NCBI GenBank assembly: GCA_001302245.1
Contig: LGYU01000033.1
Coordinates: forward strand, 1 to 64,000
Reading direction: 5' to 3'
Length of the DNA stretch: 64,000 nt
Source of the DNA: Chitinophagaceae bacterium PMP191F
GTDB taxonomy: Bacteria > Bacteroidota > Bacteroidia > Chitinophagales > Chitinophagaceae
Made by a program: the position numbers and the translations under genes
In this document: positions 47,494 through 56,868 of the stretch, in pieces
How the letters are laid out: each line of letters opens with the position of its first letter
Numbering within the stretch: the stretch's first letter is position 1
The notes under the pieces: model-generated
Database searches by the model: none
Seen by the model: only the letters and a program-made list of their open reading frames with translations
What the model was told of the DNA's origin: nothing

Positions 47494-47895
47494 ATGGAAA
47501 TGTTTCTTGTGTACAATTTACTGATTTTATGCATGCTGCGTGTTGAATACAGGATGTAAAAAATGATAGAGTGTAATTTTTCAGTGTATGGGGAAACTGT
47601 ATAGGCAATTCATAGCTATAAAATGAGTGTGCGGTATGTATATTCATCATATCGTACACATGGTGTATCAAAATCGTACAATAAGCAGGTAGATTATAAA
47701 TACATGATATTGACTGTCAATGAAATAGTAATCCGGTATTTTTATTGGCATATAGCCACTGCCGAATTGATACATATATACTGGCAGTTCATTTTTAGCC
47801 AGTAATCTTTCCGTGGGCTGCGTAGGAATAATCCGCGCAGTTGCAGAAGAGCATCCAGGAAAAATGAATTTTTATATATAAAGATCTGTTATACC
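47494..47895. other. Divergent promoter region of pao-type and permease genes
   Basis: About 400 AT-rich bases lie between two divergent genes and should contain both promoters. No perfect TAnnTTTG element, hairpin or small gene stands out. Confidence 0.4.
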
Positions 47896-50277
47896 ATGTT
47901 TAGAAACTATTTGAAAAGTACCGTACGTAACCTGCTGAAGAATAAAACGCATTCGCTGATCAATATTGCGGGTTTGTCTGTTGGTATGGCAGTGGCCATG
48001 CTGATTGGGCTGTGGATATGGAACGAGCTTTCATTCAATAAATCACATACCAACTACGATCGCATTGCGCTGGTAATGCGTAAGGGGTTCATTAATGGTT
48101 CCATAGTTACCAGCAAGGTAACACCGGTGCCACTTGAAGCTGAATTGCATAAAAGTTATGGCAGCGATTTTAAACATGTAGTGATCACTTCCTGGACTGG
48201 AAGCCATGTGCTGGCTGTAGGTGATAAGAAATTGTCTTCTATCGGCAACTTTATGGGTGCCGAAGGCCCTGAGATGTTCACATTGAAAATGATAAAGGGC
48301 GATCATAATGGGTTGCAGGGAACATCTTCCATGATGCTTTCGCAATCAATTGCCACTGCACTGTTTGGTAATGAGGATGCTATGGGCAAAGTAATAAAGC
48401 TTGATAACGATGCTGTGTTTACTGTTTCTGGAGTGTATGAAGATATTCCAGAGAACAGCCAGTTTCATGAAGTGACGTTTATTGCACCCTGGCAGTTCTT
48501 CCAGCAACATGTACTGTCAAAAGATGCTGCGCAGAACTGGACAGATAATTCTTATAAATTGTATGTGCAGGTAGCAGATAATGCGGATATGGATAAAGTG
48601 TCTGACAAAATAAAAGATGTCATACTGCGTCACAGCAGCCAGGCAGAAGCAGTTTCTAAGCCCGCTTTGTTCCTGCACCCGATGAATAAATGGTACCTGT
48701 ATTCAAAGTTTGAAAACGGGGTCAATGTTGGCGGCGCTATCCAGTATGTGTGGTTGTTTGGCATTATTGGTGTTTTTGTACTGCTGCTGGCCTGTATCAA
48801 TTTTATGAATTTAAGTACTGCCCGCAGTGAAAAAAGAGCAAAAGAGGTTGGTGTACGCAAGGCTATTGGTTCATTACGTGCACAATTGGTAGGGCAATTT
48901 TATTTTGAATCGATCCTGATGGCCTTACTGGCATTTATCGTGGCATTATTGCTGGCTTCAATGGCGTTACCGTTCTTTAATAACATAGCGGGTAAGAAAA
49001 TGACGATGTTATGGAGTGATGTTCCTTTCTGGTTGATCAGTCTTGCTTTTGTATTGTTCACAGGACTTATTGCCGGCAGTTACCCCGCATTGTACCTGTC
49101 TTCTTTTAAACCGGTAAAAGTTTTGAAAGGAACGTTTAAGGCAGGCAGAATGACAGCAGTGCCGCGCCAGGTGCTGGTAGTACTGCAATTCTCGGTATCA
49201 GTAATATTGATCATCAGTACCATTGTGGTATTTAAACAGGTGCAGTTTGCCAAGAACCGCCCGGTAGGGTACAGTCGCGAAGGACTGGTAAATATTGAAA
49301 TGGTAACAGACGATCTCTATAAACATTTTAATGCTGTAAGAGCTGATCTGTTGCAATCCGGATTGATCACTGCCGTTGCGGAATCATCCAGCCCGGCTAC
49401 CGCGGTATATAACAACAGAGGCGATGTAAACTGGAATGGTAAGGACCCTGACAGGACTGTTGATTTTGCCAATGTACGTGTCAGTACTGATTTTGGTAAA
49501 GCAATGGGATGGCAGTTTGTACAGGGACGTGATTTTTCAACGCAATTTGCCACCGATTCCTCTGCCATTATATTGAACGAGGCGTCTGTAAAATATATGG
49601 GACTGAAAAACCCGTTAGGAGAAGTTGTAAGAATAGGCAACAGGAGTTTTAATGTAATAGGGGTGATAAAAGATATGGTGATGGGTTCACCGTATGAGCC
49701 GGTGAAGCAAACACTTTTCTATATGAACAGCGAAGGTTTTTATTACCTGAATGTGCGGATAAACCCCACTGTAAGTGCACATGAAGCCATTGATAAAATT
49801 GCGGCTGTTTGTAAAACCTATTCACCTTCTGTTCCATTTGCCTATAGCTTTGCAGACGATGAGTATGCAAAGAAATTTGATGCAGAGGAACGTGTTGGTA
49901 CACTGGCCGGATTTTTTGCAACACTGGCAGTGTTTATCAGTTGCCTGGGATTGTTTGGTATGGCTTCTTTTATGGCCGAGCAACGTATAAAAGAGATCGG
50001 TGTGCGTAAAGTACTAGGTGCTTCTGTATTGAATTTATGGGCGCATCTCAGCAGGGATTTTGTGGTGCTGGTGATCATTGCATTGCTGGTGGCCATTCCT
50101 GCGGCTTACTATTATATGCACAGCTGGTTGCAGAATTACAGCTATCATACAGAAATGTCATGGTGGATCTTTATTGCAGCAGCGGCTGGTGCCATACTAA
50201 TCACACTGCTGACCGTCAGTTACCAGAGTATCAAAGCTGCACTGACCAACCCGGTTAAAAGTTTAAGAACGGAATAA
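47896..50277 (+). CDS. MacB/FtsX-type ABC transporter permease
   Basis: A 793-residue membrane protein of the Bacteroidota eight-helix permease type: an N-terminal helix (HSLINIAGLSVGMAVAMLIGLWIW), a MacB_PCD periplasmic domain, three FtsX helices beginning with a coupling motif RSEKRAKEVGVRKAIGSLRAQL, a second periplasmic domain, then a final set with QRIKEIGVRKVLGASVLNLW and the C-terminal NPVKSLRTE. Such permeases move macrolides, peptides or lipoproteins with a separate ATPase, which is not adjacent here. No ATP-binding motif is present. Confidence 0.92.
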   Translation: MFRNYLKSTVRNLLKNKTHSLINIAGLSVGMAVAMLIGLWIWNELSFNKSHTNYDRIALVMRKGFINGSIVTSKVTPVPLEAELHKSYGSDFKHVVITSWTGSHVLAVGDKKLSSIGNFMGAEGPEMFTLKMIKGDHNGLQGTSSMMLSQSIATALFGNEDAMGKVIKLDNDAVFTVSGVYEDIPENSQFHEVTFIAPWQFFQQHVLSKDAAQNWTDNSYKLYVQVADNADMDKVSDKIKDVILRHSSQAEAVSKPALFLHPMNKWYLYSKFENGVNVGGAIQYVWLFGIIGVFVLLLACINFMNLSTARSEKRAKEVGVRKAIGSLRAQLVGQFYFESILMALLAFIVALLLASMALPFFNNIAGKKMTMLWSDVPFWLISLAFVLFTGLIAGSYPALYLSSFKPVKVLKGTFKAGRMTAVPRQVLVVLQFSVSVILIISTIVVFKQVQFAKNRPVGYSREGLVNIEMVTDDLYKHFNAVRADLLQSGLITAVAESSSPATAVYNNRGDVNWNGKDPDRTVDFANVRVSTDFGKAMGWQFVQGRDFSTQFATDSSAIILNEASVKYMGLKNPLGEVVRIGNRSFNVIGVIKDMVMGSPYEPVKQTLFYMNSEGFYYLNVRINPTVSAHEAIDKIAAVCKTYSPSVPFAYSFADDEYAKKFDAEERVGTLAGFFATLAVFISCLGLFGMASFMAEQRIKEIGVRKVLGASVLNLWAHLSRDFVVLVIIALLVAIPAAYYYMHSWLQNYSYHTEMSWWIFIAAAAGAILITLLTVSYQSIKAALTNPVKSLRTE

Positions 50278-50320
50278 AAGTTTATAAGATCAGATTTCAA
50301 TTACCCGGAAATTGTGAATA

Positions 50321-50833
50321 TGTACATTAGAACTGGTCATCAGCCTGGCAGTTTGCCTGCTGATCACATTGTATGTAATGGATGAAACCGGTTTTGACAC
50401 ATTCAATACTCATGCAGACAGGATCTATCGTGTGGACAGTGATATTAAATTTGGTGGTAATCACTTTGTAATGGCAACCGTTCCTGAGCCGATGGCCTGT
50501 CTTGGTTTGCTGGAACTGGTAATGTTTACAGCCGAACAGCGTACCAAAGAAATAGGTATCCGCAAAGTATTGGGAGCAAACGTGGTGGGGATCGTTACTT
50601 TATTATCCAGGGATTTTCTGAAACTGGTATGCTTATCTATTCTCATCGCTTCGCCACTGGCATGGTGGGCCATGAATAAATGGTTGCAGGATTTTGCCTA
50701 TCGCACCGGCATCAACTGGGCTGTGTTTGCCATAACAGGTGTGGTGGCTTTACTGGTAGCCCTTTTTACGATCAGCTTCCAGGCTATCAGGGCTGCAAAT
50801 GCCAATCCTGTAAAGAGCCTGAAAAGTGAATAA
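50321..50833 (+). pseudogene. Internally deleted MacB/FtsX-type permease remnant
   Basis: The reading frame holds the first helix and start of the periplasmic domain of a permease (LELVISLAVCLLITLYVMDE, then FNTHADRIYRVDSDIKFGGN) and at PEPMA/CLGLL jumps directly to the last FtsX block (AEQRTKEIGIRKVLGANVVGIV ... NPVKSLKSE). Compared with the intact neighbour some 600 residues are missing, and about 20 residues and a start codon are also missing at the front (an in-frame TGA lies at 50315). It is a deletion remnant of a tandem paralogue of the upstream gene. Confidence 0.85.
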
Positions 50834-50868
50834 TGCGTGCATACAGACACGCTTATATATCATTACAT

Positions 50869-50899
50869 AAAAAGCCCCGGAAGCATACACTTCCGGGGC
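50869..50899 (-). terminator. Terminator of the minus-strand unknown gene
   Basis: A perfect 10-bp GC-rich stem (GCCCCGGAAG at 50874-50883, CTTCCGGGGC at 50890-50899) reads on the minus strand into TTTTTATG. It begins 11 bases after the stop of the 304-residue gene. Confidence 0.88.
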
Positions 50900-50909
50900 A
50901 CCTTAACCA

Positions 50910-51824
50910 CTATTTCCTGTTTTCTGCTGTTATTTTCTTTTGAATGGCTTCTGTAGCCAGTTGTATTTGTTTGCCTGCTATACTCAGTAGTTCATTGCGT
51001 ATCTGCCGGTTTACCTGGCCGGCTGTTTTTGCCAGCGCTATACCCACTGCAAATTCGCGTACTTCACCACCCAATACAGGACCAGGATCACCAGGGCCGC
51101 CGTGTCCGTCAACCATAGTAGCATAATCAACCCAATGCCAGATAGCATAACGGTTGTCTATAAGCTGTATAGAAGGTTTAGCGGGCGTTTGGTAAAAAGC
51201 GATCCATATTTTACCGCTATCATTTTGTGTCAGGTTAAAATCGGCTGCATTTACAACACTCTGCACCGGCATTATCTGTTTCCACTCCAGGAAAGGAACG
51301 CCACCGTCTATAGTTGCACTTGCTTTGATGTGTGCCGGTATTTTGGATGATATATCACCATTTTGATTGGCTTCGTTGGTTCTTGCTGTATCTGGTGTAT
51401 CGGTGGGCGGAGTAAGCACAGCAATAAAATGCAGATCGTCAGAAAGAGCACCGGTATCAACATTAAAAGCATCAACCCAGATGCCGGGACCACCATCCGG
51501 ACCACCAATTCCGGAGGCAGGGGCATATACCACCAGTATATTGATGTTGGAAGTGCCTACATTGTACGAATAATCACCGGCAGCGGTGTACAACAGGTTG
51601 CCGTTTTTGGTGCCTGTTACCGACATAAATGCAAACTGCAGATCCGGGCCAGTGCCAAAGGCATACTGCGTGGGTGCCGATGCAATTCTGTTGCCAGCTT
51701 CGTTTTCACTGGCTGTCTGATCGGGAAAGTCATGTACCGTGTTCTGTTCTGTGTAATGGTGATGCCGTACGCCTGTACCGTTGTGATTGTACACGATGTA
51801 CCTGGTTTTGATTGTAATTGACAT
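50910..51824 (-). CDS. Unrecognised 304-residue protein
   Basis: No signal peptide, membrane segment or known enzyme motif was recognised. The middle part is Gly/Pro/Asp-rich (YAPASGIGGPDGGPGIWVDAFNVDTG), a second Gly-rich loop occurs at VDGHGGPGDPGPVLGGEVREF, and the C-terminus is a helical tail (VNRQIRNELLSIAGKQIQLATEAIQKKI). The beta-rich look with clustered Trp (WKQIM, WIAFYQ, YAIWHWVDYA) suggests a soluble beta-sandwich or lectin-like body. It has its own terminator and is divergent from the DoxX-like gene. Confidence 0.7.
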   Translation of the reverse strand: MSITIKTRYIVYNHNGTGVRHHHYTEQNTVHDFPDQTASENEAGNRIASAPTQYAFGTGPDLQFAFMSVTGTKNGNLLYTAAGDYSYNVGTSNINILVVYAPASGIGGPDGGPGIWVDAFNVDTGALSDDLHFIAVLTPPTDTPDTARTNEANQNGDISSKIPAHIKASATIDGGVPFLEWKQIMPVQSVVNAADFNLTQNDSGKIWIAFYQTPAKPSIQLIDNRYAIWHWVDYATMVDGHGGPGDPGPVLGGEVREFAVGIALAKTAGQVNRQIRNELLSIAGKQIQLATEAIQKKITAENRK

Positions 51825-51940
51825 AGTATATAGTTTTTACGCCTACTCTTTACCGGATTTTCGGCAGTCTCCGGGTCGGTAACAGAATTGGTCGTAAATT
51901 TTACAACGCAGGAAACAATTATTTTCAAAAGTTATACGAT

Positions 51941-52435
51941 ATGTCCGGTCTGTTCCCCCTTACGGAATACCAGGACAGGGTATATTTATTGATGTTACGT
52001 TTTAAAAATGAGGTTATGCAGACAAGCGTTGCGCAGAACATATTCAGAATATTGCTGGGGCTAATGCTGTTATTTACGGGAACAAGTCATCTTACCTGGG
52101 CCAGGGCCGATTTCCGGGCACAGGTGCCTACATGGATACCGATGGCTACAGACCTGGTGGTGATCCTGTCGGGCGTTGCAGAGTTGTTTCTGGGGTTGGG
52201 GTTACTTTTATTCAGATCGCAACGGGTGCAGATGGGATGGATCACTGCCATCTTTTTTGTACTGATCTTCCCGGGAAATATTTCACAATATGTAACCCAC
52301 ACCAGTGCTTTCGGGCTGAATACAGATACTGCTCGACTGATACGTTTGTTTTTTCAACCTGTGCTGATAATATGGGCATTGTGGAGTACGGGTGCCTGGA
52401 AAGCCTGGCGGCAGGGAAGAAAGCCAGGGAGATGA
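51941..52435 (+). CDS. DoxX-like membrane protein
   Basis: A 164-residue protein with four hydrophobic helices. The central segment FRILLGLMLLFTGTSHLTWARADFRAQVPTWIP resembles DoxX-family proteins, which are small quinol- or thiosulfate-related membrane proteins of mixed function. An internal ATG at 52016 (MQTSVAQN) would remove 25 polar residues and may be the real start. Confidence 0.75.
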   Translation: MSGLFPLTEYQDRVYLLMLRFKNEVMQTSVAQNIFRILLGLMLLFTGTSHLTWARADFRAQVPTWIPMATDLVVILSGVAELFLGLGLLLFRSQRVQMGWITAIFFVLIFPGNISQYVTHTSAFGLNTDTARLIRLFFQPVLIIWALWSTGAWKAWRQGRKPGR

Positions 52436-52504
52436 AAGCAGGAAGCGAAAAGTGTTTAGTGCTTTTTAATAAAGACCGGTACCAAAACAATGTGTACCGC
52501 ATCT

Positions 52505-53119
52505 TTATGTTTCTGATATCATGCTGCCGATAATAGTTCCCCGGGCTGAAATGGTGTTCCAGGTATCATAATATTCCAGCAAAGTGTTGCAGGTGCTGCT
52601 ATAGCTGTTGGTCTTGAGTATGTACAGCAACACATTGAAATATTCCTGCAATGCAATATCAGCCTGTTTAAACCACTCCTGTTTATTCAACACCACGTCC
52701 GAAAAAAATCTGTTGCCGCGTTGTGGTACGCGCCCTCTGGCGGGCAGGTATGAAAATGCCAGTTCATTTTCATTGTATTCCTGTAACCTGATCAGATTAT
52801 TGCCGGTTGATCGTATACTGATCTGGTTGGGGGAAATATCTTCTTTCTCAAAAAAATTGGTGGGTTGATTTTTTATCCAGTAAAGTGATTGGAGCAGGAA
52901 GCCGGTGGCTTTGGAAAGCGAATAAAAATCGGAATTGTGAAAGATGGTGTTGAATCCGTTGATGGTCACTTCAAAGCCTCCCATCAGGTTCCAGAAGGCT
53001 TCTGTTTCGTAATCTTCAATATCCAGGCAGTCAATATTATTAGCAATATCTGAAAACCTGCTTTCTCTTCCTTTGTCGGAATAGTAGAGGATATTTATTT
53101 CAAGGGATAGAACAGACAT
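52505..53119 (-). CDS. Unrecognised 204-residue protein
   Basis: No signal peptide or membrane segment is visible. The sequence is mixed alpha/beta, with acidic N-terminal repeats (NIDCLDIEDYETEAFW) and helical Tyr-rich C-terminal half (DIALQEYFNVLLYILKTNSYSS). No family was recognised. Soluble proteins of this look occur as immunity proteins and in many other roles, so no function is proposed. It is a single minus-strand gene between the DoxX-like and SufR-like genes. Confidence 0.65.
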   Translation of the reverse strand: MSVLSLEINILYYSDKGRESRFSDIANNIDCLDIEDYETEAFWNLMGGFEVTINGFNTIFHNSDFYSLSKATGFLLQSLYWIKNQPTNFFEKEDISPNQISIRSTGNNLIRLQEYNENELAFSYLPARGRVPQRGNRFFSDVVLNKQEWFKQADIALQEYFNVLLYILKTNSYSSTCNTLLEYYDTWNTISARGTIIGSMISET

Positions 53120-53213
53120 AGGGGATAGGGCTTGGATGGTGCGTGAAACGTGAATCGTAAGTAGCCTCCATCTGATTTCAGACCTCCGACTTCAGATTTC
53201 CAGCTTTCGGGCT

Positions 53214-53879
53214 CTACATTGCATGAATCAATTCACTGATCTCATACACACAACGGCGGGCACCATTTACAATATGTTCCGTACGATTGATATTGACTTC
53301 GTTGCCGAGTAATTGCTGGAAAGTGGCAAATTCGGCCTGGCAAAAATTTTTACATTGTTTAGCGGCGGCACAGATAGGACAGTGGTTCTCGATAAATACA
53401 AAACCATTTTCTGTGGCAGCCCATTCACTCATATACCCTTCCTGGTTGCGGATAGTTGCCAGCTGGGTCAGTTTTTCTTCCATGGTAACTGCACCTGCCA
53501 AGGCCTGCTGGTAACGGGCAGCTACTTTTTTTTCCCGGTTTTCTATAATGGCCTGTAAGGCCTCTTCTCCCAGCGTATCTATCACATTATCAATAAGCTG
53601 TATGGTCAGTTCTGCGTGGGTATTAGGAAACCGGGTCATTCCTTTATCGGTCAGTTCCCAGATCAGGGTGGGACGACCCACGCCTTTGGAAACACTGCGA
53701 CAGGAAACCAAACCATCCTCACTCAATTTTGTTAATTGAAAGCGGGCACCTTCATTACTGATACCCAGCTCACTGGCCACTACGGCCGTAGATTGCGGAC
53801 CGCGGGTCTTTAACAAAATCAGGAACTTGTCAAACGCTATGGAAGCTCCTGTATGTAATATGGAAGCCTGATTTTCCAA
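53214..53879 (-). CDS. sufR: SufR-like Fe-S-sensing repressor
   Basis: A winged-helix regulator with HTH KTRGPQSTAVVASELGISNEGARFQLTKL and wing SKGVGRPTLIWELTDKG, followed by a C-terminal cysteine cluster: HCPICAAAKQCKNFC and, 30 residues later, RRCVYEI. These five cysteines could bind an Fe-S cluster, as SufR does. It is divergent from sufA. The open frame extends to an ATG at 53987, but a promoter for this gene lies inside that extension (53899-53927). The TTG at 53879 (221 residues) is therefore preferred; it follows the predicted start of transcription by about 13 bases. Confidence 0.82.
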   Translation of the reverse strand: MENQASILHTGASIAFDKFLILLKTRGPQSTAVVASELGISNEGARFQLTKLSEDGLVSCRSVSKGVGRPTLIWELTDKGMTRFPNTHAELTIQLIDNVIDTLGEEALQAIIENREKKVAARYQQALAGAVTMEEKLTQLATIRNQEGYMSEWAATENGFVFIENHCPICAAAKQCKNFCQAEFATFQQLLGNEVNINRTEHIVNGARRCVYEISELIHAM

Positions 53880-53887
53880 GTGATTAC

Positions 53888-53927
53888 TTGCTTTATTACA
53901 AAAGTAGTAATTTTGCAGTTGCTTCAA
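53888..53927. promoter_or_regulatory. Back-to-back suf promoters sharing one palindromic operator
   Basis: On the plus strand TTG (53888-53890), 17 bases and TAATTTTG (53908-53915) form a promoter facing sufA. On the minus strand TTG (53927-53925), 18 bases and TACTTTTG (53906-53899) form a promoter facing sufR. Both -7 elements match TAnnTTTG and both overlap the perfect palindrome ATTAC-N7-GTAAT at 53895-53911. A dimer bound here would block both promoters, which fits a SufR-type autoregulated switch. Binding by SufR is inference. Confidence 0.75.
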
Positions 53928-54019
53928 TAGGGTACCCGCAGTAACCCGGAAAACCGGGGAGCAGGAAAAAGGTGATGAGGGTGCCATTGAAACTATTATT
54001 CACTGATAATTAAATAATT

Positions 54020-54346
54020 ATGATAACTGTATCACCCGCAGCAAAGGACTATATCAGCAATTTGCTGGCTGCAGAGAACTCTGCTGAAGGCTCTTTTGTA
54101 CGCGTGGGCGTAAAAGGTGGAGGTTGTTCAGGTCTTGAATACCAGATGAAATTTGACACGGAAATGAAACAGGGCGACGAAGTATTTGAAGATAAAGGCA
54201 TTAAGATCGTGGTAGATTTTAAAAGCCTGTTGTACCTGTATGGCACTGAGCTGGATTATACAGGCGGACTGAACGGCAAAGGCCTGACCTTTAAAAACCC
54301 GAATGCTACAAAAACTTGTAGCTGCGGAGAGAGCTTTTCCGTGTAA
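54020..54346 (+). CDS. sufA: A-type Fe-S carrier/scaffold protein
   Basis: A 108-residue HesB/IscA/SufA family protein. The three conserved cluster cysteines are Cys36 (KGGGCSGLEYQMKF), Cys100 and Cys102 (KTCSCGESF). It carries Fe-S clusters from the SufBCD scaffold to target apoproteins. It is the first gene of the suf operon, about 100 bases after the predicted transcription start, with sufB following after 41 bases. Confidence 0.95.
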   Translation: MITVSPAAKDYISNLLAAENSAEGSFVRVGVKGGGCSGLEYQMKFDTEMKQGDEVFEDKGIKIVVDFKSLLYLYGTELDYTGGLNGKGLTFKNPNATKTCSCGESFSV

Positions 54347-54387
54347 ACAACATTATCTTGCGGTTTTTTCTTAATAGGTTTTAGTAC

Positions 54388-55839
54388 ATGATGGAAAACG
54401 AGAGCACCAATATAATTGAACAGATAGCTGAGAAGGAATACGAGTTTGGCTTTGTTACTGACATTGAAATGGAGATAGCCCCCAAAGGGCTGAGTGAAGA
54501 TACTGTCCGTTTCATTTCTGCCAAAAAAAATGAACCCGAATGGCTACTGGAATGGCGTTTGAAAGGCTACCAGGCTTTTCTGCGTATGCAGATGCCCAAC
54601 TGGCAGAACTTTACATTGCCCGAAATGGATTTTCAGGCTATTTCCTATTACGCAGCACCCAAACCTAAAAAGAAACTGGGCAGCCTGGACGAAGTAGACC
54701 CTGAGCTGCTGGCTACTTTTGAAAAATTAGGTATTCCTATTAATGAACAGAAAGTCCTGTCCGGTGTAGCGGTAGACGTGGTGTTTGACTCTGTTTCTGT
54801 TACTACTACCTATAAAGAGAAGCTGAAAGAACTGGGTATCATTTTCTGCTCTTTTGGTGAAGCGGTACAGAACCACCCGGAACTGGTAAAAAAATACGTG
54901 GCTTCTGTGGTTCCGCATTCTGACAACATTTTTGCAGCACTGAATACAGCCGTTTTTTCCGACGGTTCATTTGTATATATTCCAAAAGGCGTTCGTTGCC
55001 CGATGGAATTAAGCACTTACTTCCGTATCAATGCTGAAAATACCGGTCAGTTTGAACGTACACTGATCATTGCCGATGAAGGCAGCTATGTTAGCTACCT
55101 GGAAGGATGTACAGCACCTATGCGCGATGAGAACCAGTTGCACGCTGCTGTGGTGGAACTGATTGCTATGGAAGGTGCAGAGATCAAATACTCTACTGTA
55201 CAGAACTGGTATCCTGGCGATAAAGATGGCAAAGGTGGTATTTACAACTTTGTAACTAAAAGAGGTATTTGTAAAGGAGCCAATTCAAAAATATCCTGGA
55301 CGCAGGTAGAGACCGGTTCGGCCATTACCTGGAAATATCCCAGTGTTATTTTACAGGGTGATAATTCTGAAGGTGAATTTTATTCTGTGGCTGTTACCAA
55401 GAATAAACAGATTGCAGATACCGGAACCAAGATCTATCACCTGGGAAAAAATACCCGCAGCCGTATCATTTCCAAAGGTATTTCTGCAGGTTACAGTAAC
55501 AACAGCTATCGCGGCCTGGTACATGTAGGTACCAAAGCAAACAATGCAAGAAATTTTACACAGTGTGACTCTCTGCTGATTGGCAACAATTGCGGAGCGC
55601 ATACCTTCCCTTATATCGAAGCAAAAAACAGTACTGCTACCCTGGAGCATGAGGCCACTACCTCCAAAATTGGTGAAGACCAGATTTTTTACCTGAACCA
55701 ACGGGGCATTGATACCGAAAAAGCTGTTGCATTGATTGTGAACGGGTATGTAAAAGAGGTATTAAATCAGTTACCGATGGAGTTTGCGGTAGAGGCACAA
55801 AAATTATTATCAATTACACTGGAAGGCAGTGTAGGTTAA
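54388..55839 (+). CDS. sufB: Fe-S cluster scaffold subunit SufB
   Basis: A 483-residue SufB protein, about the usual family length. Characteristic segments are YGIPLNEQK-like [44 protein letters not shown]-like [29 protein letters not shown] and [24 protein letters not shown], which include the conserved cysteines. With SufC and SufD it forms the SufBC2D scaffold where clusters are assembled in the cytoplasm. The gene starts at a double ATG (54388/54391). Confidence 0.96.
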   Translation: MMENESTNIIEQIAEKEYEFGFVTDIEMEIAPKGLSEDTVRFISAKKNEPEWLLEWRLKGYQAFLRMQMPNWQNFTLPEMDFQAISYYAAPKPKKKLGSLDEVDPELLATFEKLGIPINEQKVLSGVAVDVVFDSVSVTTTYKEKLKELGIIFCSFGEAVQNHPELVKKYVASVVPHSDNIFAALNTAVFSDGSFVYIPKGVRCPMELSTYFRINAENTGQFERTLIIADEGSYVSYLEGCTAPMRDENQLHAAVVELIAMEGAEIKYSTVQNWYPGDKDGKGGIYNFVTKRGICKGANSKISWTQVETGSAITWKYPSVILQGDNSEGEFYSVAVTKNKQIADTGTKIYHLGKNTRSRIISKGISAGYSNNSYRGLVHVGTKANNARNFTQCDSLLIGNNCGAHTFPYIEAKNSTATLEHEATTSKIGEDQIFYLNQRGIDTEKAVALIVNGYVKEVLNQLPMEFAVEAQKLLSITLEGSVG

Positions 55840-55863
55840 ACAATACACATTACAGGAAGAATT

Positions 55864-56625
55864 ATGTTAACGATTAAGAATTTGCATGCACAGGTAGAAG
55901 ACAAGAAGATCTTAAAAGGCATCAACCTTACTGTCAATGCCGGTGAGATACATGCTATCATGGGGCCCAACGGCTCTGGTAAGAGCTCGCTGGCATCTGT
56001 ACTGGCCGGACGTGAAAGCTACGAGGTAACGGAAGGTGAGGTGTATCTGGATGACAAAGAATTGCTGGAACTGTCTCCTGAAGACAGGGCCCGCGAAGGT
56101 TTGTTCCTGGCATTTCAATACCCCATTGAAATTCCTGGTGTATCCAACATCAACTTTTTAAGAACTGCGCTGAACGAAATCCGTACATACAAAGGCTTAC
56201 CCGCCCTTGAAGCCAAAGAGTTCCTGAAACTAAGCAAGGAAAAACAAAAGCTGGTAGAATTTGATGCCAAGCTGGCCAACCGTTCTCTGAACGAAGGTTT
56301 TTCCGGCGGTGAGAAGAAAAGAAACGAAATATTCCAACTGGCAATGCTGGAACCCAAATTATCTATCCTGGATGAAACTGATTCCGGACTGGATATTGAT
56401 GCATTGCGCATTGTAGCCAATGGCGTAAATACATTGCGTTCTTCCAACAATGCCTTTGTCGTGATCACACACTATCAGCGTTTGCTGGATTATATAGTGC
56501 CCGATTTTGTACACGTGTTGTACGACGGTCGTATCATCAAGTCCGGTACTAAAGAACTGGCACTGGAGCTGGAAGAAAAAGGATACGATTGGTTGAAAGA
56601 ATCTTACCATTCTGCTTCCGTGTAA
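55864..56625 (+). CDS. sufC: Fe-S assembly ATPase SufC
   Basis: A 253-residue ABC-type ATPase. The Walker A motif GPNGSGKS is at residues 34-41, the signature region is NEGFSGGEKKRNEIFQLAML and the Walker B is LSILDETDSGLDID. The GEKKRNE form is typical of SufC rather than transport ATPases. It powers conformational changes of SufB and SufD. It starts 24 bases after sufB; the next gene is unusually far (243 bases). Confidence 0.96.
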   Translation: MLTIKNLHAQVEDKKILKGINLTVNAGEIHAIMGPNGSGKSSLASVLAGRESYEVTEGEVYLDDKELLELSPEDRAREGLFLAFQYPIEIPGVSNINFLRTALNEIRTYKGLPALEAKEFLKLSKEKQKLVEFDAKLANRSLNEGFSGGEKKRNEIFQLAMLEPKLSILDETDSGLDIDALRIVANGVNTLRSSNNAFVVITHYQRLLDYIVPDFVHVLYDGRIIKSGTKELALELEEKGYDWLKESYHSASV

Positions 56626-56868
56626 AAACGGATTGTGGTAATGGAGATGTATTGCATAGATGACCCGAAAGGATTTTAATCATACACTATACTGATTATC
56701 ATCATCCGTTGCAGTTGTCGATGTGAGTTATTTTTCAGCCCTGAAATGGACAGGTAAGTTTATTTGACGAAGCAACACTATATAGTTAACAGTGCGCAAT
56801 GGAATAGCAAAGCGAAAGCATCCGTGAAATTCTAAAGATCTGCGTAATCTGTTTTAAAAAGAGAATCA
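56626..56868 (+). other. Long sufC-sufD spacer
   Basis: A 243-base non-coding gap interrupts the otherwise tight suf operon. It contains no strong hairpin with a T run, so read-through from sufC is expected, but there is room for a secondary promoter. No perfect TAnnTTTG element was noticed. Confidence 0.4.
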
